NCBI GenBank assembly: GCA_964441775.1
Contig: CAYTVL010000012.1
Span: 76,853 to 140,852, forward strand
Direction: 5' to 3'
DNA from: SYOC01 sp964441775
Lineage (GTDB): Bacteria > Desulfobacterota > Binatia > Bin18
Length of the DNA stretch: 64,000 nt
Of this stretch, positions 18,671 through 27,339 are shown in pieces; the first letter of the stretch is position 1; each line of letters begins with the position of its first letter. The translations under genes were made by a program, and so were the position numbers. The notes beneath the pieces were generated by a model. The model had not been told where the DNA came from. It searched no databases and worked only from the letters and a program-made list of their open reading frames with translations.

Positions 18671-19552
18671 TTATTCCTCAATGCGCGCCACGGCGACGCT
18701 GACTTGCAACTCGTGCTGCATGCCGCCCACGATGGTTCCTTTCAAGGGCGCGACGTCGCCATAATCGCGCCCCCACGCCGCCACGATATGCTGCCCTGAT
18801 GGCATGAGGTTATTCGTCGGATCAAAATCCACCCAACCGAGTTCCGGACAGTAGACCGACACCCACGCATGAGAAGCGGCGGCGCCGACAAGTTGTGTCT
18901 GTCCCTCCGACGGGCGCGTTTCCAGGTATCCGCTCACGTACCGGGCCGCGAACCCAAGTGAGCGCAGGCAAGCGATGGCGAAATGAGCAAAGTCCTGACA
19001 CACCCCGCGCTTGTGAGCAAACACTTCGTGCACGGGCGTCGCCACCGTCGTACATTCCGCATCATAAGTAAACTCGGTAAAAATCCGGCGCATGAGATCT
19101 TGCACTGCCGAGAGGAATGGACGGTCGGGTGTAAACGAAAGATCCGCGTATTGCGCAAAGGCTTCGTGCGTGTCGATCAGAGAGGAGGCAAGCAGAAACT
19201 GCCGCGCCTCCAGCGAGCCGCGGTTGATCTCTTGACGAACATGGGTCCGCACGTCTTCCCATCTCGGCGTATCTTCAAGCTGTGGAGGAGGCAAGGGAGA
19301 AAGTTCTACTTCACTCTGTGCGGTCGCCTGCAAAAGGGTGTGCGGCTCCTCGATGGAAAAATACACCACTCGGTTGCCAAAGAAATCCTTCCGTTCATGG
19401 TAGACCTGTGGCTTCGGAGAAATCTGAAGCCACGCATCCACACAACGTTGGGTAGCAAGGCTGCGCGGAAGCAGATGCGCTTCGTTGTGGCACAGGGGGA
19501 CGGCCTCCCTATAACGATACTGGGTGGTGTGAGTAATACTATAGCGGATCAC
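18671..19552 (-). CDS. Transglutaminase-like protease/amidase domain protein
   Basis: A 293-residue protein with an N-terminal beta-rich Transglut_N-type domain (TQYRYREAVPLCHNEAHLLP) and a papain-like transglutaminase core. The catalytic triad is visible as Cys in GVCQDFAHF, His in SHAWVSVY and Asp in VDFDPTNN. No signal peptide is seen. Its start overlaps the end of the ATP-grasp/alpha-E gene by four bases (ATGA type), so it is the last of three coupled genes. Comparative work on ATP-grasp peptide ligases groups such transglutaminases with alpha-E proteins, proposing peptide bond cutting or making. The substrate is unknown. Confidence 0.93.
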   Translation of the reverse strand: MIRYSITHTTQYRYREAVPLCHNEAHLLPRSLATQRCVDAWLQISPKPQVYHERKDFFGNRVVYFSIEEPHTLLQATAQSEVELSPLPPPQLEDTPRWEDVRTHVRQEINRGSLEARQFLLASSLIDTHEAFAQYADLSFTPDRPFLSAVQDLMRRIFTEFTYDAECTTVATPVHEVFAHKRGVCQDFAHFAIACLRSLGFAARYVSGYLETRPSEGQTQLVGAAASHAWVSVYCPELGWVDFDPTNNLMPSGQHIVAAWGRDYGDVAPLKGTIVGGMQHELQVSVAVARIEE

Positions 19553-22098
19553 TGAATATCCATGAGCTGTTGCGGTACGTCGGTCTGCCGGAAATAACTT
19601 AATGTGATGGCCTCAGAGAGCGAGCGCAGCAGGTAGTCTAGCCGCGTCAGGAGCTGATCTAACAGTTCACGTCCTTCTCCGCCCTGGGGCGCGGATAAGA
19701 GACGGTCCAGCTCCGCCAGACGCAGCAGTGTGAGAGCTTCCAACATTGACCGTTCTTCGGGGCTGCGTTGTGACAGAATCGTTTTCTGCGGCAGCAACGT
19801 CAGATGTTTTTGTAGGCGCACGAGCTGATAGGCGACGGAGCGGGGAGCCCCTTCATCTAATAAGAGCAGATCCAACACTGGAGCGGCCTGGAGCGAAGCG
19901 CGATAGCGTCGCCGATACGTCACTACATTATCCGTCATGGTCAAAAGCGCTTCCCAGAGAGCATGTTCGGATTCCTCGTCCACGAAGCAGACCGTGCGGA
20001 GCACGCCGACGCTAAACAGCGCTCGTTCAAGACGACGCCCCATATCCAGAAAACGCCAGCCATACCCGCGACTCATACGCTCGGTGGTCAAGCCGGTAAG
20101 CGCTGCGAGTCCGAATATCACCTGCTCCAAGCCAGTCATAGCCGCGCTTGCTTGCAACGGTTGCTCCGAGAACACATAGGAGAGGTTGTTCGCCACTCGC
20201 CAGCTATCATCAGAGAGGCGATCCCGTACGGAACGCGCGGTGAGCAGCATGCTTTGCAAGGTATACTGGATGCTGCCGGGTCTCTGCCCATTGAGAATAA
20301 TATCAAGCAGTTCATCTTCCGGGGCGGCGAAGCGCGGCCCTGCGCCTTCTCCAATGAAGCCCGGATAGGTCGAGGTGACGTGCGTCAGCATACGCAGCAA
20401 CACCGGCAACATGACGTCATCGTGTAGAGCGTTTGCTTCAACCAACCGCAGAAATATCGTTCGTAGGAGGCGGGCGGTGTCTTCCGCCCGTTCAGCGTAG
20501 CGACCTAACCAAAAGAGATTATCCGCTATACGACCAGGCACTTCACCTCGCGAACGGATGACATCCACCGCGGCTGACACCGGTAAAAGACTGAGGTCGC
20601 GTTCCGGCTCGGACGCCAGCACCCAGGTGTCTTTGCTCACGCCGCCCCGCTGGTTTGAGACCACCCAAGTGTCTGAGCTAGGAGAGACGCGCGTGAGCCC
20701 TCCGGGCATCACCACATACGAGTCATTGTAGGCGGTGAGAAAGGTGCGGAGCACCATAGGGCGAGGGACCAAAGCCTGATCGTGCAGCATCGGCGTGGTA
20801 GAAAGCGCAATGGGCTCTTGTCCCACAAACAGGTGGGGCTGCGCGCGAATCTGCTCGGCCACGCGCTCTCGCTCCGCCGTACTTAAATGTTCGCCAAACA
20901 CCGTGGCCGTGCTCGGGTGTGGGAAGATGGGCTTGATAACGAGGCGGTCGAGATGCTCTAGCACGTACGTCAGCTCCGTCTCACCTCCGCACCACCAGGT
21001 CGCCACCGACGGCAAGCGGAGTTCTTGCCCCAGCAGGCGACGGGCCAAGTGAGGAAGAAAAGCCATCAGCGCTGGATTTTCTAATACGCCGCTGCCTAAC
21101 GGATTAACAACAGCAACATGTCCGAGGCGCGCGGCTTGCAGCAAACCGGGAACACCCAACAGTGAGTCCACACGGAATTCAAGAGGATCGCAGAATGTGT
21201 CATCCATACGGCGCAGAATCACATCCACCTGTTGGAGTCCATCGACCGTACTAAGCCACACCCTGCCGTCGCGCACCATGAGATCTTCGCCTTGCACCAG
21301 CAAGAAGCCAAGGTAATTCGCTAAATAGGCATGCTCAAAATACGCTTCGTTGCCCGGCCCCGGGGTTAAGAGGACGATGCGCGGATTGTCCCGCCGTTGC
21401 GGCGCCAGGCTGCTTAGTGTTGTGCGCAGCGCACGAAAAAAAAGGGCGAGTTGGTGGACATGCGAATCGCGGTAGAGACTGGGGATGACGCGTGACAACA
21501 CGATGCGGTTCTCCAGTGCATAGCCTGAGCCGGACGGCGCTTGCGTGCGGTCGCCGATCACCCAAACGCCGCCATCCGGCGCGCGGGCGAGGTCTACGGC
21601 GTACAGTGGAAGATAACTATTCCCAGCCGGCCGCACCCCAGCGCACGGTAAAAGAAACCCAGGATGAGCGTAAGCGATTTCCGGCGGCAGTAAGCCGCGT
21701 GCGATCAGCGTGCGTGGTCCATACAAGTCCGCGAGAATGAGATTCAGGAGTTCAGCCCGTTGGATCAGCCCCCGTTCTATTGTGCTCCATTCCTCGCTCG
21801 TCATGAGAACGGGAACGACATCGAACTCCCATAGGCGAGTCACGCCGCGAGGATCATCATACACATTGTACGTGACCCCGTTTTCCCGGAGCAGGCGTTT
21901 GGCTTCGAGCTGGCGCCGTAGGAGTTCCTGCGCGCCAAGTTTCTCCAGGGAGTGAAGCAAGTAGCCCCAATGAGGACGCACGCTCCCCGTCGTCAAGCAC
22001 ATCTCGTCGTAGGAACTCATCACAGGCGAATACGTCATCGGCGAGTACGTCATCCTGTCGGAAGCAAGCGGAGCGCTCTGAGAAAGATCAACACTCAT
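19549..22098 (-). CDS. Circularly permuted ATP-grasp protein fused to an alpha-E domain
   Basis: An 849-residue fusion. Residues of about 80-500 match the circularly permuted ATP-grasp type 2 family (older DUF404/DUF407), with the segments GVTYNVYDDPRGVTRLWEFDV, LLTPGPGNEAYFEHAYLA and VIKPIFPHPS. Residues of about 520-840 are the all-helical alpha-E domain (older DUF403), beginning VPGRIADNLFWLGRYAERAED. In many genomes these are separate genes; here they are one polypeptide. The family is expected to form amide bonds using ATP, probably on a peptide. It overlaps its upstream neighbour by 11 bases and its downstream neighbour by four. Confidence 0.93.
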   Translation of the reverse strand: MSVDLSQSAPLASDRMTYSPMTYSPVMSSYDEMCLTTGSVRPHWGYLLHSLEKLGAQELLRRQLEAKRLLRENGVTYNVYDDPRGVTRLWEFDVVPVLMTSEEWSTIERGLIQRAELLNLILADLYGPRTLIARGLLPPEIAYAHPGFLLPCAGVRPAGNSYLPLYAVDLARAPDGGVWVIGDRTQAPSGSGYALENRIVLSRVIPSLYRDSHVHQLALFFRALRTTLSSLAPQRRDNPRIVLLTPGPGNEAYFEHAYLANYLGFLLVQGEDLMVRDGRVWLSTVDGLQQVDVILRRMDDTFCDPLEFRVDSLLGVPGLLQAARLGHVAVVNPLGSGVLENPALMAFLPHLARRLLGQELRLPSVATWWCGGETELTYVLEHLDRLVIKPIFPHPSTATVFGEHLSTAERERVAEQIRAQPHLFVGQEPIALSTTPMLHDQALVPRPMVLRTFLTAYNDSYVVMPGGLTRVSPSSDTWVVSNQRGGVSKDTWVLASEPERDLSLLPVSAAVDVIRSRGEVPGRIADNLFWLGRYAERAEDTARLLRTIFLRLVEANALHDDVMLPVLLRMLTHVTSTYPGFIGEGAGPRFAAPEDELLDIILNGQRPGSIQYTLQSMLLTARSVRDRLSDDSWRVANNLSYVFSEQPLQASAAMTGLEQVIFGLAALTGLTTERMSRGYGWRFLDMGRRLERALFSVGVLRTVCFVDEESEHALWEALLTMTDNVVTYRRRYRASLQAAPVLDLLLLDEGAPRSVAYQLVRLQKHLTLLPQKTILSQRSPEERSMLEALTLLRLAELDRLLSAPQGGEGRELLDQLLTRLDYLLRSLSEAITLSYFRQTDVPQQLMDIQ

Positions 22099-25000
22099 AG
22101 TGACGGCGCAGGTCTAACGTATGAGGAAACTCGCCGTGCGGTTCCTCTAGCGGAGGTTGCATCGGTCCTGGCGTATGCCCATACGGCCAGAAGCGGGCCA
22201 AGCGTCGCGCTTCGGCTTCGTTGGCATTGACAGGGAAGGTGACATAATTGCGCCCGCCAGGGTGCGCCACGTGATATGTACAACCGCCGAGGGAATGTCC
22301 TATCCATGTATCTACGATATCAAAGACGAGCGGACTATGCACGGGCAGGGTCGGATGCAGTCCGGAAGGCAGTTGCCACGCTTTGTAGCGCACGCCGGCC
22401 ACGAACTCACCGTGCGTTCCTGTGGAGCGCAACGGGACGCGTCGTCCATTGCATGTGACCACATGACGCGAGTCGGTCGCGCCAGTGACTTTCACCTGCA
22501 AGCGCTCGACAGAAGAATCGACGTAACGGGTGGTTCCACCCGAAGCCCCTTCTTCTCCCATCACATGCCATGGCTCGACAGCCATACGCAATTCCAGATG
22601 CCTATCTTGTACTTGAATGGCGCCGTAGTGAGGAAAGCGAAACTCAAAGAACGGCGCAAACCACTCCAACTGAAAAGGGTAGCCGGTTTGCTGCAGCTCG
22701 CATACGACGTCGCGCAAATCTTGCCAGAGATAATGCGGCAGCGTGAAGCGGTCCTGCAGAGCGGAGCCCCACCGCACGAGTTTATGTTGATAGGGGGCTC
22801 GCCAAAACCGCGCCACCAAACCTCGCAGGAGGAGCATCTGTACAACGTTCATACGCACGTGCGGCGGCATCTCGAACGCGCGCATTTCCACCAACCCCAA
22901 GCGACCGCTTGCAGTCTCCGGTGCATAGAGTTTATCAATGCAAAACTCCGCGCGATGAGTGTTCCCTGTGACGTCGATTAACAAATTGCGGTACAAGCGG
23001 TCCACCAACCAAGGCGCGAGCGTTTCTTCACAGGGAGTCTGCTGAAAAGCCAATTCGAGCTCGTAGAGGCTCTCGTGACGCGCTTCGTCAACCCGAGGAG
23101 CTTGGCTAGTTGGCCCGACGAAGAGGCCGGAGAAAAAATAGGACAAGCTCGGATGGTGCTGCCAATAGGTCAACAAACTCTGCAATAAGTCTGGACGACG
23201 TAGAAACGGACTGTCTGCCGGGGTGGGACCGCCTAAGGTGACATGGTTGCCGCCTCCCGTTCCGGTGTGTCGTCCGTCCAGCATGAATTTTTCCGTGCCG
23301 AGTCGGGATGCACGCGCTTCCTCATGCAGAATGGTGGTATGATCGACCACTTCCGTCCATGTCTGCGCGGGATGAATGTTGACCTCAATGACGCCTGGAT
23401 CCGGCGTCACCGAAAAATGCTGCAACCGCCAATCCGAGGGTGGGGGATAGCCCTCAAGAAAAACCGGCCAATTGAATTCAGTCGCTGTTGATTCAATCGA
23501 GGAGACTAAGTCAAGGTAATGTTCCAAGAATCGCAGCGGCGGCAGGAACACGTAGAGGCAGCCGTTGCGGGGCTCGACACAGAGGACCGTTCGTATGGTC
23601 TGACTGAGGTCCGCTTCCGCCAGAAGGAGCGGCTCAAGCACTTGCTCTTGGATACCGTCATGGCGCCCAACCTCGGCGCGAGTAAACTCTGCGTAGCGCA
23701 TCGCCACCTCTCCCTGGATGTCTCTCAACGCGGCGCGCGGGGCGAAAGGCGATTGTTCTGGTTCGAGGTCGCGGGCGGAGGGCGGAGCCCACGGTAAGGA
23801 ATCTAGCGGCAGGCGATACCCCATCGGCGAATCACCTGGAAGCAAAAAAAGATGCTCGCGGCGAAAGGTCCAGGCCGTGCTGCGCCAGCCTCCGTCGTGC
23901 GCGTCGCCTTGCCATTTCAGAGGTAAGGCATAGCCGACAACTTTTCCCAACCCGCGATCCAGAATACGCGCGAGGCGCCGCCGTTCCTCGGCATCGTCGA
24001 GATCGTATTGTAAAGGGTCCACATTGACCGGCAGTGCGCCTTCTTTCCACAGATAGTAGACTGCATCCTCATACCCAGGCAGCGCATAGGCAGGGGGCAC
24101 GCCCAGGCGCTGTGCTAAAGCGCGCATGAATTGATACGCCTGCTTGACGTCGGATGAATAGGACTGGCTTTCATCGGCGAGTAAGGCGGGGGTGCGCCAG
24201 ACCGGCTTGCCATCTTGCCGCCAGAAGCAGTACAGGGCCCAGCGCGGCAGGGATTCGCCGGGATACCATTTCCCCTGTCCATGCTGCAACACTCCGAGCG
24301 GCGCGAAGCGCTCCTTGAGCTGATGCAGCAGTGTACTTGCCAGTTTTCGCTTCTGCGGCCCTAGCGCCGCGGTGGTCCATTCCGCTCCATCCATGTCATC
24401 GATAGAAACAAAGGTCGGCTCTCCGCCCATGGTGAGCCGAACATCACCAGCGGTGAGGTCGGCTTCAACGGTGTGTCCAAGAGTGAGAATCGCTTGCCAT
24501 TGCGCATCGTTATAAGGCTTCGTCACGCGCGGATCTTCATGCAGGCGCGCACTACCCATATCGAAGTGAAACTGCACCTCGCACTCGTCGCTGGTTCCTG
24601 TGACCGGTGCGGCGCTCACCGGGTCTGGGGTGCAAGCGAGGGGAATATGCCCTTCGCCGGCGAACAGTCCGGACGTTGGGTCGAGTCCGAGCCATCCGGC
24701 CCCCGGGATGAAGACCTCGGCCCAAGCGTGCAAATCGGTAAAATCAGCGTCCACGCCGCTGGGTCCATCGAGCGGCTTGACATCCGCCTGCAGTTGGATC
24801 AAGTACCCGGAGACAAAGCGAGCGGCGAATCCCAGATGGCGCAGAATCTGCACGAGCAGCCAGCCGGAGTCTCGACACGAGCCTTTCCGTCGCGCTAGCG
24901 TCTCCTCGCACGTCTGCACCCCGGGCTCCATACGAATGATGTACTCGATTTCCTGTTGCAGGCGATGATTGAGCGCGACTAAAAACGCCACCGTAGCTTG

Positions 25001-25414
25001 CGAAGAACGGTCTACACCAGCGATCCACTCCAGCAATCGAGAACCCTGTTCTTTGATTTCCAAATACGGCGCTAACTCTTTCGCCAGTTGTGATTCATAC
25101 TGAAAAGGCGCGTGCTCTGCATAGTGCGCCAGAAAAAAGTCAAACGGATTAATGACCGTCATCTCCGCGACAAGGTCTACTTCAATGATAAGTTCTTTGC
25201 TTTTCTCAGGAAAAACGAGGTACGCAAGGAAATTCCCGAACGGATCTTGTTGCCAATTGAGGAAGTGTTGTTCCGGTTTGATCTTGAGCGAATACGCCGC
25301 GATGGGGGTGCGACAATGCGGCGCAGGGCGGAGGCGAATGAGATGAGGCGAGAGCGAAACAGGTCTATCGTAACGGTAGTGAGTCAAGTGATGCAGTGCG
25401 ACGCGGATCGCCAT
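22088..25414 (-). CDS. Large transglutaminase-DUF2126 fusion protein
   Basis: A 1108-residue protein. The first roughly 90 residues are Transglut_N-like (HLTHYRYDRPVSLSPHLIRLRP). Next comes a transglutaminase core with Cys in GSCRDSGWLLVQ, His in DLHAWAEVFIPG and Asp in LGLDPTSG. The remaining roughly 800 residues match DUF2126, with GGEPTFVSIDDMDGAEW and GTGGGNHVTLGG. DUF2126 resembles glutamine-synthetase-like amidoligases in some analyses. I chose ATG 25414 because GGGGGAGGAA precedes it; the frame opens at 25450. It is first in a three-gene operon with the ATP-grasp/alpha-E and small transglutaminase genes. Confidence 0.93.
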   Translation of the reverse strand: MAIRVALHHLTHYRYDRPVSLSPHLIRLRPAPHCRTPIAAYSLKIKPEQHFLNWQQDPFGNFLAYLVFPEKSKELIIEVDLVAEMTVINPFDFFLAHYAEHAPFQYESQLAKELAPYLEIKEQGSRLLEWIAGVDRSSQATVAFLVALNHRLQQEIEYIIRMEPGVQTCEETLARRKGSCRDSGWLLVQILRHLGFAARFVSGYLIQLQADVKPLDGPSGVDADFTDLHAWAEVFIPGAGWLGLDPTSGLFAGEGHIPLACTPDPVSAAPVTGTSDECEVQFHFDMGSARLHEDPRVTKPYNDAQWQAILTLGHTVEADLTAGDVRLTMGGEPTFVSIDDMDGAEWTTAALGPQKRKLASTLLHQLKERFAPLGVLQHGQGKWYPGESLPRWALYCFWRQDGKPVWRTPALLADESQSYSSDVKQAYQFMRALAQRLGVPPAYALPGYEDAVYYLWKEGALPVNVDPLQYDLDDAEERRRLARILDRGLGKVVGYALPLKWQGDAHDGGWRSTAWTFRREHLFLLPGDSPMGYRLPLDSLPWAPPSARDLEPEQSPFAPRAALRDIQGEVAMRYAEFTRAEVGRHDGIQEQVLEPLLLAEADLSQTIRTVLCVEPRNGCLYVFLPPLRFLEHYLDLVSSIESTATEFNWPVFLEGYPPPSDWRLQHFSVTPDPGVIEVNIHPAQTWTEVVDHTTILHEEARASRLGTEKFMLDGRHTGTGGGNHVTLGGPTPADSPFLRRPDLLQSLLTYWQHHPSLSYFFSGLFVGPTSQAPRVDEARHESLYELELAFQQTPCEETLAPWLVDRLYRNLLIDVTGNTHRAEFCIDKLYAPETASGRLGLVEMRAFEMPPHVRMNVVQMLLLRGLVARFWRAPYQHKLVRWGSALQDRFTLPHYLWQDLRDVVCELQQTGYPFQLEWFAPFFEFRFPHYGAIQVQDRHLELRMAVEPWHVMGEEGASGGTTRYVDSSVERLQVKVTGATDSRHVVTCNGRRVPLRSTGTHGEFVAGVRYKAWQLPSGLHPTLPVHSPLVFDIVDTWIGHSLGGCTYHVAHPGGRNYVTFPVNANEAEARRLARFWPYGHTPGPMQPPLEEPHGEFPHTLDLRRHYEC

Positions 25415-25474
25415 AGAGGCTTCCTCCCCCGAGGTCTTTCCTTGTAGCAATCAAGGAACGCAGCTTGATTGTGC

Positions 25475-25503
25475 AAAAAGTGTTCCCCGGGAGCGCGGGG
25501 AAC
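25475..25503 (-). terminator. Rho-independent terminator downstream of hisG
   Basis: On the minus strand GTTCCCCG and CGGGGAAC form a perfect 8-bp stem (25482-25503) with a six-base loop, followed by AC and five T (25475-25479). It lies about 260 bases after the hisG stop and just before the DUF2126 operon, so it should separate the two transcripts. Confidence 0.7.
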
Positions 25504-25637
25504 GCGTCGGCCAACGCCAACTCCAAGTCGTATGGTGACATGCTAACAGGTAGAAAACTCATCTTTTTTTGTCGAGGTCAAAAGGGAAAAGCGAAAACGG
25601 CTGCGGCGCTGCTATTTCGTCCTCTCCGGCGTCTGCC

Positions 25638-25670
25638 TGTTGTTACAGCACGAGTGTTGCTCTAACAACA
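25638..25670. repeat. Strong inverted repeat between hisG and the terminator
   Basis: TGTTGTTACAGCA and TGCTCTAACAACA pair over 12 of 13 positions with one C-C mismatch and a seven-base loop. There is no T run on either side, so it is not a standard terminator. It could be an RNA 3' stabilising hairpin or a protein-binding site. The rest of the 345-base gap 25415-25759 shows nothing gene-like. Confidence 0.6.
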
Positions 25671-25759
25671 GATCCTCCATGAAAGAGCGCCGCGGCGTGG
25701 TGACGCACTCTCTCAGCGTGCGATCGCTTGTCGCCTGTCGGCGCCTCGGCACCGGCTCC

Positions 25760-26635
25760 TTAACCGACAATTTTGTTGAGCGGATACTCGATGATGCCCA
25801 CCGCGCCGTTCTTGATGAGCCGGGGGATCATCTCCCGCACTACGTCCTCACTGATAATGCTTTCCACTGCAAACCAGTCGCTTTTGTATAAGGGCGAAAC
25901 CGTGGGCGCGGTGAGGCTGGGCAACATGCTAACGATGGTTTCGAGCCGCTCTTTGGGCACGTTCATTTTAATGCCGACTTTCGCCTCGGCTTGCAGCGCG
26001 CCATTTAACAAGAGCGAAATTTGCTCCAGCTTCTCGCGTCGCGCTGGGTCTTTCCAGGCGTCACGGTTGGCGATGATCTGGGGGTTTGAGGTGAACAATT
26101 CCCAGACGATCTTGAGTCCGTGCGCGCGAATGGTCGAGCCGGATTCGGTCACTTCCACTATCGCGTCGACCACTCCTTCCGCTGCCTTAGCTTCCGTTGC
26201 GCCCCACGAAAATTCAACGTCAACTTTGATGTCGCGCTCAGTGAAATATCGCTTGGTGTAGCCCACCAGTTCGGTGGCGACGCGCTTGCCCTGCAGATCC
26301 TTGGGCTCACGAATCGGCGAGTCGTGCGGGACGGCCAGCACCCAGCGCGTGGGTTGAAAGCTGGCTTTGGAGTAGACAAGATCGGCGATGACCTCCACGT
26401 CGGAATTGTTCTCCATGATCCAGTCCTTGCCGGTAATGCCGGCGTCGAGCGTGCCGGACTCGACGTAGCGCGCCATTTCTTGCGCCCGCACGAGCATGCA
26501 GCGAATCGAAGGATCGTCGATGGTGGGGAAATAACTGCGGGAGCTGGTGGTGATCTTCCACCCTGCCTTCTTGAACAAGTCGATAGTGGAGGATTCGAGA
26601 CTGCCTTTGGGAATGCCGAGTTTGAGAGTATCCAT
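25760..26635 (-). CDS. hisG: ATP phosphoribosyltransferase, long form
   Basis: Catalyses the first step of histidine synthesis, joining ATP and PRPP. The 291 residues include the C-terminal regulatory HisG_C domain (from about residue 210, KVGIKMNVPKERL onward), so this is the long, HisZ-independent form that is usually feedback-inhibited by histidine. Catalytic-domain landmarks are LGIPKGSLESS at the N-terminus, AGITGKDWI, and the PRPP-binding loop region EVTESGSTIRAHGLKIV. ATG 26635 is preferred over the upstream TTG 26641, which directly abuts the hisI stop. It is coupled to hisI with a six-base gap. Confidence 0.96.
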   Translation of the reverse strand: MDTLKLGIPKGSLESSTIDLFKKAGWKITTSSRSYFPTIDDPSIRCMLVRAQEMARYVESGTLDAGITGKDWIMENNSDVEVIADLVYSKASFQPTRWVLAVPHDSPIREPKDLQGKRVATELVGYTKRYFTERDIKVDVEFSWGATEAKAAEGVVDAIVEVTESGSTIRAHGLKIVWELFTSNPQIIANRDAWKDPARREKLEQISLLLNGALQAEAKVGIKMNVPKERLETIVSMLPSLTAPTVSPLYKSDWFAVESIISEDVVREMIPRLIKNGAVGIIEYPLNKIVG

Positions 26636-26641
26636 TATCAA

Positions 26642-27025
26642 TCAGTTCTTGCCGTACACAGTTTCCGGGTCAAACACGCGCTCGCCGATAACCCGCCAGT
26701 TGTCGCCGCCGTTGCGTTCACGGAAAAAACAAGAGCGGTAACCTTCATGGCACGCAGCGCCGCCATGCTGATGGATCTTAATCAAAATAGTGTCTGTGTC
26801 GCAGTCGATGTAGACCGCTTTAACATCTTGTGTGTGTCCCGAGGTTTCGCCCTTGAGCCACAGCCGGTTCCGTGAGCGGCTGTAATAATGGACTTTGCCA
26901 GTGCTCAGGGTTTTGTCCCACGCTTCTTGGTTCATGTACGCGAGCATGAGCACGTCATTGGTGTCGTAATCCTGGATGATGACCGGCACGATGCCGTCAC
27001 CCTTTGCAAAATCGATAGTAACCAT
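26642..27025 (-). CDS. hisI: Phosphoribosyl-AMP cyclohydrolase
   Basis: Third step of histidine synthesis, opening the purine ring of PR-AMP. The 127-residue protein is a stand-alone HisI without a fused HisE pyrophosphohydrolase. Metal-binding motifs are visible: YSRSRNRLWLKGETSGH, DCDTDTILI, and the zinc Cys/His set in HQHGGAACHEGYRSCFF. ATG 27025 follows AGGAAAG and begins MVTIDFAKG; a 12-codon upstream extension to 27061 lacks support. It pairs with hisG only, so the other his genes must lie elsewhere. Confidence 0.95.
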   Translation of the reverse strand: MVTIDFAKGDGIVPVIIQDYDTNDVLMLAYMNQEAWDKTLSTGKVHYYSRSRNRLWLKGETSGHTQDVKAVYIDCDTDTILIKIHQHGGAACHEGYRSCFFRERNGGDNWRVIGERVFDPETVYGKN

Positions 27026-27141
27026 ACCGGCTTTCCTAACATGGGGCGCAGGGTGTCGCAAGCTGGAGCCTGTGAAATCTTTGTTACTATCTCACTGATC
27101 ATCATTACCAACCGCGTGATGTGTTTGTGACGTTTCATGAT

Positions 27142-27232
27142 GTCATTCTGAGGAGTGGAGCGACGAAGAATCTCGCCCTGTTCTCGCCGCTTTGAGATTC
27201 TTTGCCTGCACTACGTTCCGGCTCAGAATGAC
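27142..27232. repeat. Palindromic dispersed repeat, GTCATTCTGAG family, copy 1
   Basis: A 91-base element with perfect 11-base terminal inverted repeats, GTCATTCTGAG (27142-27152) and CTCAGAATGAC (27222-27232). An inner stem pairs AAGAATCTC with GAGATTCTT. It fills most of the 314-base gap between hisI and lpxD. Related copies lie at 33847-33929 and 37449-37531. It has no coding capacity. Confidence 0.8.
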
Positions 27233-27339
27233 GGGCCCTTGTCTTTTTTGGGCAAAGTACCAGCGTAGTCGTTCCTGCCGGACTCTGCTACATATAGCGC
27301 CGCAAGCGGATGTAAAGATTGACGCGCGACGGGGGAGTC

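Noticed and set aside
22157..22981. 274-residue plus-strand frame
   Set aside because: It is an antisense shadow of the DUF2126 gene with skewed composition.
25482..25503. Single CRISPR-like repeat
   Set aside because: Only one copy, no spacers and no cas genes; a T run on the minus strand makes it a terminator.
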